This document shows positions 54,717-64,000 of a stretch of 64,000 bases of DNA, one piece after another. Numbering within the stretch: position 1 is the stretch's first letter; each line of letters begins with the position of its first letter. The DNA lies in NCBI GenBank assembly GCA_024760905.1, contig CM045729.1, forward strand, positions 62,553,080 to 62,617,079, in the 5' to 3' direction. The notes under the pieces are model-generated. The model had not been told where the DNA came from. It worked only from the letters and a program-made list of their open reading frames with translations, and made no database searches. A program made the position numbers and the translations under genes. The DNA is from Plotosus lineatus (lineage: Eukaryota > Chordata > Actinopteri > Siluriformes > Plotosidae).

Positions 54717-54830
54717 GCTTTGTAATAGCGAGCTTTTCAGGGTGTACTCCACCATTGTTCGGTGTTGAAGCTCCATCTTCCCAGTATCCCTAATAGAATT
54801 AAGCTGTTTGGTGAATAAGTGAGGTTCTTT
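54085..54830 (+). mobile_element. tRNA-derived SINE (S1, tail I) interrupted by another SINE
   Basis: S1 head at 54095 (tggcaacagggtgacacactgc, cgcctcacggcaaaaaggtc), body with tgtgtggagtttgcat and cctcccacagtccaaagac to 54266. It resumes at 54606 with taatttactctggatgtgtg, a (GT)n tract at 54646-54714 and a worn tail I to about 54830. The interruption is the S2 SINE at 54267-54605. Confidence 0.75.
54267..54605 (-). mobile_element. tRNA-derived SINE (head S2, tail I) inside another SINE
   Basis: A complete S2 copy in reverse orientation. The 13-bp sequence ctattggatactt flanks it exactly (54254-54266 and 54606-54618). B box gggttcgagtccc; body actgtctattgtgtgacgc; tail I to ttaagtggttacagaaaatg. 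Confidence 0.93.
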
Positions 54831-54839
54831 GTTCTCTAT

Positions 54840-56545
<1,706 letters not shown>

Positions 56546-56549
56546 TAAA

Positions 56550-56606
56550 GCACCTCAGTAAGTCACTCTGGATAAGAATGTCTGCTAAATGCTGTAAATG
56601 TAAATT
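56550..56606 (+). mobile_element. V-SINE/L2-type 3' tail fragment
   Basis: The phrase actctggataagaatgtctgctaaatgctgtaaatgtaa matches the well-known 3' tail shared by L2 LINEs and V-SINEs of fish (TGGATAARRGCGTCTGCYAAATG). No head is recognisable, so it is 5'-truncated. Confidence 0.75.
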
Positions 56607-56760
56607 TAAGATAATTATAATTTTGGGACTTGTCAAATTCTCTTCCCAAATGAATATCTTAGCATTTCAAATTTCCTACTTACTGTCTATTATGCCGGCG
56701 CAGTTAAACTATTCTTTGATTTATGGTTTGCACTACTGCTACTACTACTACTACTCCATT

Positions 56761-57117
56761 GGGGAAGTGGTGGCCTGGTGATAAGGTGCTGGATCACTGA
56801 TCCTAAGGTTGGTGGTTCAAGCCCCACTCTCAATGGGTTGTCACTGTCCCCGCAGTGCAGCTAACTGGGTTATCAAAGGCCGGCTATGTCTCTCACTGTC
56901 TATGGTGTGAGGCATGTAAAAGCACCATTGCTTCCTTTCATAAAGAGTAGCTGCATAGCCATAGGCATGTTTCTGCCCTGCAATGGCCTGTCAAGCTGTC
57001 CAGGGTGTACTCTGCCCTCACCCAGAATCGACTGAGATGGGCACCAGCCTCTCTGTGACCACCAGTTAGGATTAAGCAGTTGATTTTGAAGTTGAAGTTG
57101 AAATGAATGAATGAATA
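56761..57117 (+). mobile_element. tRNA-derived SINE (head S2, tail I), plus strand
   Basis: A direct-strand reference copy. Head ggggaagtggtggcctggtg (A-box-like), then ataaggtgctggatcactgatc, B box ggttcaagcccc, body tcaaaggccggctatgtctc, actgtctatggtgtgaggc and agcaccattgcttcctttc, tail I (ctgcaatggcctgtcaagctgtcc) ending in gaatgaatgaatag. Confidence 0.88.
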
Positions 57118-57156
57118 GACTAGTACACTGATATAAATAATTCAATCTATGTTGTA

Positions 57157-57881
57157 CAGACGCTCCCCAACTTACGTTTTAGTTCGGTTCCGGACGAACG
57201 AGCATAAGGTGAAAAAAACAAAAAAAACGTAAGTTGTTACTGTATGTTCCAGTGACATAAGACGTCCATACTGTACTATACATCCATAAATACCATTAAC
57301 GTATCTCATAAAACACCCCTAAAGCAATTATTATAAACATAACATTGTAAAATAATATCCGATATCTCAAATAATAATTTCTAATAGATAAATTTTAATC
57401 AAATTCATTCATTAAATATCAAGTACAGTATCAAATATAATCTTTAACATGCTCTGTGATGCGATCTTTGTGCTTGTAAATGGTTCCGATGGTTGACGGA
57501 GACATGTGGAAGAAACATGCAACATTCACATATTTTTCACCAGCATCAATTTTCTTGATAATAGCCATCTTCATTTCTAACGAGATGGCTTGTCGCTTTT
57601 TTCTGATTACCGCTATCATCAGTAGGTTTACGCATCTGACCAACCATATCTGCTTAGGGATACAAAAGTCGGCAAAACAGTGTAAACACAAAGATCACGG
57701 AGACGACACAAAGGTAACAAGCTGTTCATGCGGAAGTCGCGTATTACGTCAGCGTACTACATAGGTACGTCTCGTACTACAGAGAGCACACTAAACTCAA
57801 AATTTGACATATTTATTATTTTTTTTTAATGTAAAATTTAAAAATACATAAAACGAATGAACGTAAGTCGGGAAGCGGCTG
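57157..57881 (-). mobile_element. Tigger-type DNA transposon (TIGD1-like), internally deleted
   Basis: CAGACGCTCCCCAACTTACG at the left and, reversed, CAGCCGCTTCCCGACTTACG at the right, each next to TA. At 725 bp it keeps the ends and the N-terminus of the gene. The left third matches the Tigger end at 16295-16574 in reverse. Confidence 0.88.
57431..57691 (-). pseudogene. TIGD1-like transposase N-terminal fragment
   Basis: Contains the CENP-B-type DNA-binding helix-turn-helix: KRQAISLEMKMAIIKKIDAG, then VNVACFFHMSPSTIGTIYKH and KDRITEHVKDY. This is the end-binding domain of Tigger/pogo transposases. The frame is open but runs into the element's 3' end without the second helix-turn-helix or the DDE domain. 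The N-terminal MCLHCFADFC is probably 5' untranslated sequence read through, and the true start may be MIAVIRKKRQ. Confidence 0.8.
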
Positions 57882-57884
57882 TAT

Positions 57885-58465
57885 TATATATTTCTTATCT
57901 GTCAAATGATTTAAAAGCATGTACACCTCATGAACATTAGTAAAAAATTAGGCATGTACCAGTAATTATGTTTATAGTGTATTACAACTATGTATTGTAT
58001 GTACTGATTGTATTGTATATGTATTCATCACACAAGGCCATCTTCTTCTATTACATTATGGTCACGCAACTGTAGACAGTGGACAAAGGTCACAATGAGC
58101 TTTCTGAGAGCCCGAAACAAACCAAGCTGTGATCTGTGTGTTCCGACACCAATTTTAACATTTTCAGAAATTTGCACTAAAATGGCTCTACTGTCGAAAC
58201 AGAAACAAACTATCCCTCACACCCCATGTGGATCATTGCGCCTTGAGCTCCCATTTCCCAATTCCACGTTCACTGGTTGTCCTTTCATGGCAATTGTTTT
58301 GCAGGAACTGCATTACTCTGCATACCAACCCAACAAGACCTGATCCTACCTGTCACAATTTAAAATAAATCAAATAGAATTTTAATAGCACTGAGTAAGA
58401 TGGACACTGACTCAAAGCAGCTTTAAAGAATAAACGGATTTAATTATAAATTTTAACATATGCAT
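57885..58465. other. No recognised feature
   Basis: Unique sequence. An open frame at 58008-58343 (111 codons) has no recognisable domain and I do not regard it as a gene. Confidence 0.45.
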
Positions 58466-59056
58466 TTATACAATTCTTCTTTTTCTTTCGGCTGTTCCCT
58501 TCAGGGGTCGCCACAGCAAATGATCTGCCTCCATCTCTCCCTGTCCTCTGCATCTTCTACTCTTACTCCAACGACCTTCATGTCCGCCTTCACCGCATCC
58601 ATAAATCTTCTCTTTGGTTTTCCTCTGGGCCTTCTGCCTGGTAGTTCCAACCTCAGCATCCTACGACCAATATACTCACTATCCCTCCTCTGTACATGTC
58701 CAAACCATCTCAATCTAGCCTCTCTGACTTTGTCTCCAAAACATCTAACATGTGCTGTCCCTCTGATGTACTCGTTTCTGATCCTATCCATCCTCGTTAC
58801 TCCCAAAGAGAACCTCAACATTTTCATCTCTGCTACCTCCAACTCTGACTCCTGTCTTTTCCCCAGGGCCACTGTCTCTAAACCATACAACATCGCTGGC
58901 CTCATCACCGTCTTGTACACTTTTCCTTTTATTCTTGCCGATACTCTCCTATCACACATCACCCCGGACACTTTTCTCCATCCATTCCAACCTGCCTGCA
59001 CACGCTTCTTCACCTCTTTTCCACACTCTCCATTGCTCTGGATTGTTGAGCCTTAG

Positions 59057-60338
59057 CAGTCATCTCGTTACCTTTGCGTCCGGCGTCCTAGACGCACGAT
59101 TTTTCCTCCAGACGCACAGTTTCAAACAATGTGCGTTTTTGTGACGCAAACAATTTTCTCCCGATGGCAAAAAAAATTACACGGCAGACAAATTACATAA
59201 ACATCGCCGTTCGCTGCGCTTGACAATCGTCGCCATCTTTGTTTTGATCTCGCGACTAAACCTCGCATGACGAGACCGGCTGATAGCAGACGTAATTTTT
59301 CTCGCGAGACGAGAGCGACCTTCACCTCATGGTAAGCAGACGATTTAATAAGTATTAATTAAATAAGTATAAAAAAGTATTAAATTTAATAAGTATAATA
59401 AGGCCGAATATTCCAAAGTTATGTCTCAGAAAAAGCAACAAAACCTGGATAGTTTTTTCTCTGTCAAAAGCAGTGTAAATAACAAGTGAAAGGCTTCGGA
59501 TAAAACGGACGAACCTGAAGTGAAACGTAGTAAAGTTCGGACATTTCAGAAGCATTGGCTGGGATTGTTCGCATGGTTGCGATACGACGAGGAAGGAGAT
59601 TTTATGTATTGTTCGGCATGCACGGACAACAAACAAGTTAATGGTATGATTCAAGCAGCAAAATGCACAAATTTCCAAAAAAGCACCCTGGATAGACACG
59701 TGCAGATCCCAGGACATAAACTCGCTGGAAAATCCTACATTACGCAATAACAAGAGAAAAATCGAGTACAAGGCGTCGGAAACGAAAGATAAAGTCGTTA
59801 CTGCGTTGTTAAAAATTATTCACTGGATGTCTGTGGAGGATTTGCCATTCAGTAAATTCAGCAGCATGATTCACTTAATGCATGAACTTGGTGTTTCTGA
59901 CCTGGATATTTTGAAGAAATACAAACTGAACTACGACTCTTATTTCACTGCCCATGATTTGTTGGATAGCATAGCTAAAGTAATCGATTTTGAAAAAGCA
60001 CTGAATGTTTGGAAGGAAACCAAACAGAGGCGACTGTATGAACTCAAAGATTAACTTACCTTTATATTTTATATGTGTATCTATGAACTTTTCATATATT
60101 GTTTTTTTTTTCAATTTAATACATACAACTGTCAACGTGCATGGAGTACACTTTGTCAATTGTGAAATAAAGGCGTTAAATGTAAATTATGGTTATTGTT
60201 GTCATATGCACTTTCAGTTTTGATAAAGAATTTTTTCAGATTATGTTTCACGACATATTGCATGCATCATGGGACTCACACTTTTTTGACAAGGGAGTCC
60301 CATGGACTTGCAGAGTATAAATTGTAAAATTATCACTG
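59057..60338 (+). mobile_element. hAT-type DNA transposon inside RTE copy G
   Basis: The left end CAGTCATCTC and the reversed right end CAGTGATAAT share CAGTSAT. The RTE host sequence shows that ctaag is duplicated (cttag at 59052-59056 with one change, ctaag at 60339-60343), a 5-bp duplication. A GC-rich 5' part with tctcgcgag words (59210-59310) looks promoter-like. At 1282 bp the copy lacks the second half of the gene. Confidence 0.78.
59421..60054 (+). pseudogene. hAT transposase N-terminal half with TTF-type zinc finger
   Basis: The start MSQKKQQNLDSFFSVKSS is at 59421. The segment QQNLDSFF fits the PCNA-interacting box pattern (Q, two any, aliphatic, two any, two aromatic). After one stop near 59487 the frame continues with a TTF-type zinc-finger region, TFQKHWLGLFAWLRYDEEGD, then YCSACTDNKQVNG, CTNFQKSTLDRHVQIPGH. 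A stop and frameshift near 59750 separate it from the next piece (59806-60054), MSVEDLPFSKFSSMIHLMHE, GVSDLDILKKYKLNYDS and KETKQRRLYELKD. This order resembles ZNF862- and KIAA1586-type hAT proteins. The catalytic core and dimerisation domain are missing, and the last part may be a fusion to the gene's end. Confidence 0.72.
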
Positions 60339-60618
60339 CTAAGTACTTAAAATCCTCCAACTTCCTTATCTCTGCCCCTGTATACAATTATCTACGTGTA
60401 TAAATTCGGTGACAATGATTGCAGGAAACAACTCTGCGATGAGGAAGAAACCTAAAGAGGAAATTGATTTGAATTGTCATTCTCTCAGATTCAATCATAT
60501 ACTTGTCCATTTTTAACTCCTTCCAATACCAACCTACCATACATGAGTTTTATGTATAACTATCTTAAAATATTGTCTGATTTCCATCCAATTCAACAGT
60601 CCTGAATCGGTTTTAACT

Positions 60619-60973
60619 CTTCTTTTCCTTTTGGCCCCTCCCTTTTCTCAGGGGTCACCACAGAGAATCATCTGATTCGCACATTTGATTAAGCATAGGT
60701 TTTTACGCCGGATGCCCTTCCTGTCACAACCCTTTTTAGCAAGGGACAGAAACACGCTGACGGCTTTGCAGCTACTCTTTACGAAAGTCAGCAATGGTTC
60801 TTTTACATGCCTCTCACCATAAACAGTCAGGGACATGGCCCGCCTTTGATAACCCAGTTAGCTGCACAGGGGGGTGGTGGGGGGGGTTGGCAGTGACAAC
60901 CATGTGGGGACTTGAACCCCCAACCTTGGGATCAGCAATCATGCACCCTACCACTAGACCACCACTGCCGCCA
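60619..60973 (-). mobile_element. tRNA-derived SINE (head S2, RTE-derived tail II) with target duplication
   Basis: In reverse: head ggcagtggtggtctagtgg, B box gggttcaagtcc, S2 body, then gggttgtgacaggaagggcatccggcg (RTE 5' sequence) joined to gatgattctctgtggtgacccctgag and the ccaaaaggaaaagaaga end (RTE 3' sequence). The repeat tgaatc[g/t]gttttaact flanks it (60603-60618, 60974-60989). Confidence 0.9.
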
Positions 60974-61072
60974 TGAATCTGTTTTAACTAATAATACAAA
61001 AGAATTATAATCATTTATGTCTTTACTGAACACACTCATTTTAGTATCCAATATTGGTGGAGAATTAAGGGC

Positions 61073-61415
61073 AGTGATGGCCTGGTGGTAAAGTTGCTGG
61101 ATCGCTGATCCTAACGTTGGGAGTTCAAGTCCCATTCTCCACAAGGTTGTCACTGTCCTCCAAGTGCAGCTAACTAGGTTGTCAAAGGCTGGCCATGTCT
61201 CTCACTGTCTATGGTGAGAGGTTCATGTAAAAGAACCATTGCTGACTTTCATAAAGAGTAGCTGCTTAGCCATCAGTGTGTTTCCGCCTTTTGCTAAGGG
61301 TTGTGTCAGGAAGGACACCCAACATAAAAACCTATGCCAAATCAAATATGCGATTCATTAATTAATCACATGAAGATGGAGGCAGATGAACAGCAGAAAG
61401 GAAAAGAAGAGGTGG
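61073..61415 (+). mobile_element. tRNA-derived SINE (head S2, RTE-derived tail II), plus strand
   Basis: Direct-strand copy. Head gggcagtgatggcctggtgg, B box gagttcaagtccc, body actgtctatggtgagagg, gaaccattgctgactttc, then tgctaagggttgtgtcagg, aaggacacccaacat, caaatatgcgattcattaa and the end cagcagaaaggaaaagaag. The RTE 3' motif is partly rearranged here (tgaagatggaggcagatgaacag). Confidence 0.85.
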
Positions 61416-61419
61416 GTGA

Positions 61420-62180
61420 AAAATTAAAGGAACTCTGATTTCATCAGTGATCAAACCTCTTGGCAGCAAAAACTTTCAACTACAGTACAGTACGTAGATT
61501 TTGTACTAGCTGTGGAACAGACCTGTACAATATTCCCCTGTGGAGTCTCTGCAGAGTGTCAGTTGCCCTTTGACAAACATCACACACTCTACTGGTGCTT
61601 TTTGTTGTTGTTGTTTTGCATTTGTTTCCTTAACAGGAGCTTTCCCATGTTGTTCTCTATGAACCCCTGTCTGTTCAATGTTTTGCATATGATAGACTCA
61701 TGTACAGAGATGATAGCCAGTTCCAATAATTCTTTTGAGCTGTCAGTTGTTCCTTTTATACTTCTTTATCTCAGTGAGAATCCGCATTGATGCTTTGAAG
61801 TAAACGTGGCTGGATGGCCACTCTGACCGAGACCAGTCACAAAAACAAAACCTCTGATTTGTTTAATTATGAATTGTGAATATAAAACTTTAGACATTGC
61901 TTTGTAATCATTTCCATCATTATACCAATAGACAATTGTTGTTAGGCTTTCTTAGAATGATATACATCAGCAAATACTTTACTTCATTTTAACTCTAAAA
62001 TCAAAACGGAAGTCATTGAAATGAGCTGTTTGGTGCATTCAACAAGGAAAGCAATAACTTGGGTTTTATTGGTTGAAACAAACATTTTATTTATAATTCT
62101 GGATTCAGCTTTCAGGTTCCATTGTAGTATATACTATACATATTGATATCATTGAATGATATTTATTATTTATGCATTAG
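61420..62180. other. No recognised feature
   Basis: Unique AT-rich sequence. Open frames near 61512-61790 have no recognisable domain. Confidence 0.45.
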
Positions 62181-62187
62181 AAAAGTA

Positions 62188-63293
62188 TTTCCTAGGAGCT
62201 ATGTTGCCAGAGACAGTATGCCCCTGCTAGAGTTACTCAAGGCAAACAGGTCCAAGGTGAAGCTCCATACTAAGCACAGTTCAAAAGACTATATGAATAA
62301 AGACAAAAGGACACAGTTTCCTTTGCACAGCCCCCCTCGGCCAGACCAGGGTGAGGGGCTTGAAGTCGAGCGCCTGGTGGTTGGTCTTCCACCCATGCAG
62401 CCCGGCCGGGCTCGGCCAGAAAAGGAGACATGAATCTGCCCCCACATTGACCTGCATGTGGGAGGGGTCACAGGGGTCAGATTTGAGTTGGGTGGCAGCT
62501 GATGGCATGGGTTCTATCTGACCAATTCTTGGCTACTGACTTTGACTCTTGGGACATGGAATGTCACCTCTCTAGTGGGAAAGGAACCTGAGCTGGTGTG
62601 TGATGTTGAGAGATACTGAGTAGATATAATCAAACTCACTTTGACTCACAGCTTGGGCACTGGAACCACCCATATCGAGAGGGACTGGACCTTATCCCAT
62701 TCTGGAGTTGCTCATGGGGAGAGATGGCAAGCCAGTGTGGGCATCCTTGTTGCCCCCCTTCTTAGTGCCCATATGTTAGGGCTCTCCCCAGTTGATGAAA
62801 GGGTAGCTTCCCAGTACCTGACAGGTCTGCAAAGCAGAGCTTATACCAGTCCATCGTGGTAAAGAGGACGCTGAACTACAAGGCAAAGCTCTCAATTTAC
62901 CAGTAGATCTATGTTCCAACCCTCACCTATGGTACATGCTTTGGGTAGTGACCAAGAACAAGATCGGATACGCGCGGCCAAAATAAGCATCCTCTGCAGT
63001 GTGGCGGGGCTCCTCCGCGTTGAGAGTACCCAGTTGAAGTGGCTCAGGCATCCATTTAGACTGCCTCCCGAACCCTTCTTGGTGTGGTGTTTTGGGCATG
63101 TCCAAGCAGGAAGAGACCCGGGGGTCGACCTACAACATGCTGGAGAGATTGTCTCTCAACTGGTCTGGAAACACCTTGGTGTCCCCACTGGAGGAAGTGA
63201 GAACTGGAGGAAGTGGCTAGGGAGAGGGATGTCTGGACCTCACTGCTTAGGCTGCTGCCCTGTAACCTGACCCTGGATTTAGCAGAAGAAGAA

Positions 63294-63338
<45 letters not shown>

Positions 63339-63345
63339 AGAAGAG
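62188..63345 (+). mobile_element. LINE-B copy with large internal deletion, both ends kept
   Basis: 5' part: cctaggagctatgttgcc, gcctggtggttggtcttcc and cccggccgggctcggccag. The endonuclease start follows at 62540, then a jump near 62835 straight to the C-terminal coding part and the (GAT)n tail at 63295-63338. About 2 kb is missing relative to a complete LINE-B of this kind. The tail defines the 3' end of the family and explains the (GAT)n at 14.43 kb. Confidence 0.8.
62540..63270 (+). pseudogene. LINE-B protein remnant: endonuclease start fused to C-terminus
   Basis: The first part reads LLTLTLGTWNVTSLVGKEPE, then IIKLTLTHSLGTGT, IERDWTLSHSGVAHGERWQAS and VGILVAPLLSAH, the N-terminal APE endonuclease of LINE-B. 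After the deletion the frame gives QDRIRAAKISILCSVAGLLRVE, CFGHVQAGRD and WKHLGVPTGGSENWRKW, the C-terminal region. All catalytic RT residues are gone. Confidence 0.78.
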
Positions 63346-63375
63346 TATTTTTTCAGCAAAATACTAGAAGACACA

Positions 63376-63447
63376 CCATCTTCCACTTGATCCGGGGTCA
63401 GGTTGCAGTGATAGCAGCCTAAGCAGAGAGGTCCAGACGTCCCAAAA
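63376..63447 (-). mobile_element. LINE-B 3'-end fragment in opposite orientation
   Basis: The stretch ccatcttccacttgatccgg to gcagagaggtccagacgtcc is the reverse of the LINE-B 3' end at 63226-63294 (gtctggacctcactgcttagg to gaagaagatgatg). The two copies face tail to tail across the (GAT)n. Confidence 0.7.
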
Positions 63448-63449
63448 AA

Positions 63450-63755
63450 GACGACCAAAAATATTAGTTATACTTAAAAGAGCTATGAAATACAACCCTT
63501 TACAAATAATTGTAATAATGATGATGGATAGTAATTTTCAATTATGTTTGTTTACCTTGTTTTTCTGCAATGTTCAGAAAAGATCCAGAAAGTGATTTGT
63601 TTAAAACGATTATTTTAACAATGCACTGTTATGTTTCTTATTGTTCACTAGAGCTACCACTCTCTGTTATATCTTCTAGAATCTTATAAGGCTTAATTAT
63701 TTTACTTGTCCTTTTCATAGTTAAGAATTGACGAGTCATATGGTGATGAATAGTT
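63450..63755. other. No recognised feature
   Basis: AT-rich unique sequence. Confidence 0.5.
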
Positions 63756-63760
63756 ATATA

Positions 63761-64000
63761 CAGTGGTACCTCACCTTACAAAAGTCTCACCAAACGAAAC
63801 ATTCAGGTTACGAAAAGCATTTTCCTAACATTTTTGTCTCAGGATACGAAACAAGTTACATTACGACAGGGCCATCTTAAAAATTCAAACGCGCGTTTCA
63901 AACATTCAAACAATGCATGAGCTGCTCTCCCATCAATGGCGTTCAAACCTCCCATTGGCTAACAACTGAGCTGTCGTTCATGTCACCTTCACTCAAGTGC
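63761..64000 (+). mobile_element. 5' end of a Tigger-type DNA transposon, running off the window
   Basis: TA then CAGTGGTACCTCACCTTACA, followed by caggttacgaaaagc, ggatacgaaacaagttac, gccatcttaaaaattcaaa and cccattggcta, the same order as the Tigger copy at 32.8/34.48-34.7 kb. The coding part would lie beyond the window. Confidence 0.8.

Larger units (their letters stand above)
58476..60380 (-). mobile_element. 5'-truncated RTE-type LINE (copy G), split by a hAT element
   Basis: RTE 3' part on the minus strand in two pieces (58476-59056 and 60339-60380) that join in register at the codons before the KYLG block. The 9-bp sequence tatacaatt lies on both outer sides (58467-58475, 60381-60389), a likely target duplication of the RTE. 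The coding part 58501-59013 is open and ends with PGRRPRGKPKRRF and the normal stop. Confidence 0.88.

Noticed and set aside
58008..58343. A 111-codon open frame as a possible small gene
   Set aside because: No domain, no splice context that I can support, and ordinary length for chance in this much sequence.

Overview
The window looks like intergenic or intronic DNA from a ray-finned fish, probably a teleost. The signs are abundant (CA)n and (TA)n microsatellites, several tRNA-derived SINE families, RTE-type and L2/CR1-type non-LTR retrotransposons, and Tc1, hAT, Tigger/pogo and Harbinger DNA transposons together in one place. I find no host protein-coding exon, no functional tRNA or rRNA gene, no bacterial-type operon and no CRISPR array. 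Every convincing coding signal belongs to a transposable element, and all of these are broken by stops, frameshifts or deletions. The species cannot be named from this sequence.

Layout. 0-2.6 kb: SINE fragments. 2.7-7.9 kb: two tail-to-head RTE LINE copies on the minus strand (the first nearly full length) separated by a Tigger-like MITE. 7.9-9.9 kb: a pogo-like element with a hAT element inserted in it. 10.3-12.6 kb: nothing recognised. 12.6-14.4 kb: a second LINE family (here LINE-B). 14.5-15.9 kb: a SINE and a Charlie/GTF2IRD2-like hAT with a perfect 8-bp target duplication. 16-20 kb: SINEs, a Tigger end and large microsatellites. 20.4-22.6 kb: an L2/CR1-type RT fragment, a Gypsy pol remnant and an RTE 3' fragment. 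25.5-27.4 kb: an old hAT-Ac element carrying an RTE fragment and a SINE. 29.8-31.4 kb: a very long (TA)n tract abutting a decayed Tc1 element. 32.8-35.3 kb: a triple nest (Tigger containing a SINE containing a Harbinger element). 35.7-39.8 kb: a LINE-B insertion with a 5' inversion, later split by a nearly full-length RTE. 40-49 kb: SINEs, another RTE copy, a MITE, and a Tigger-type element carrying LINE and SINE insertions. 51-52.5 kb: a complete-length Tc1 element with long terminal inverted repeats. 53-57.9 kb: MITE, SINE-in-SINE and TIGD1-like Tigger. 58.5-60.4 kb: an RTE 3' fragment split by a hAT element whose protein starts with a PCNA-box-like motif. 60.6-63.5 kb: SINEs and internally deleted LINE-B copies.

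How the parts relate. The LINEs would supply the reverse transcriptase and endonuclease for the SINEs. The clearest link seen here is a SINE subfamily whose 3' part is made of the RTE 5' untranslated sequence joined to the RTE 3' end. The same SINE head and body also occur with at least two other tails, so heads and tails are being recombined. Target-site duplications and nesting give a relative chronology: RTE, Harbinger and the hAT at 59 kb are among the late arrivals at their loci; LINE-B, the 25.5-kb hAT and the Tigger elements are older hosts.
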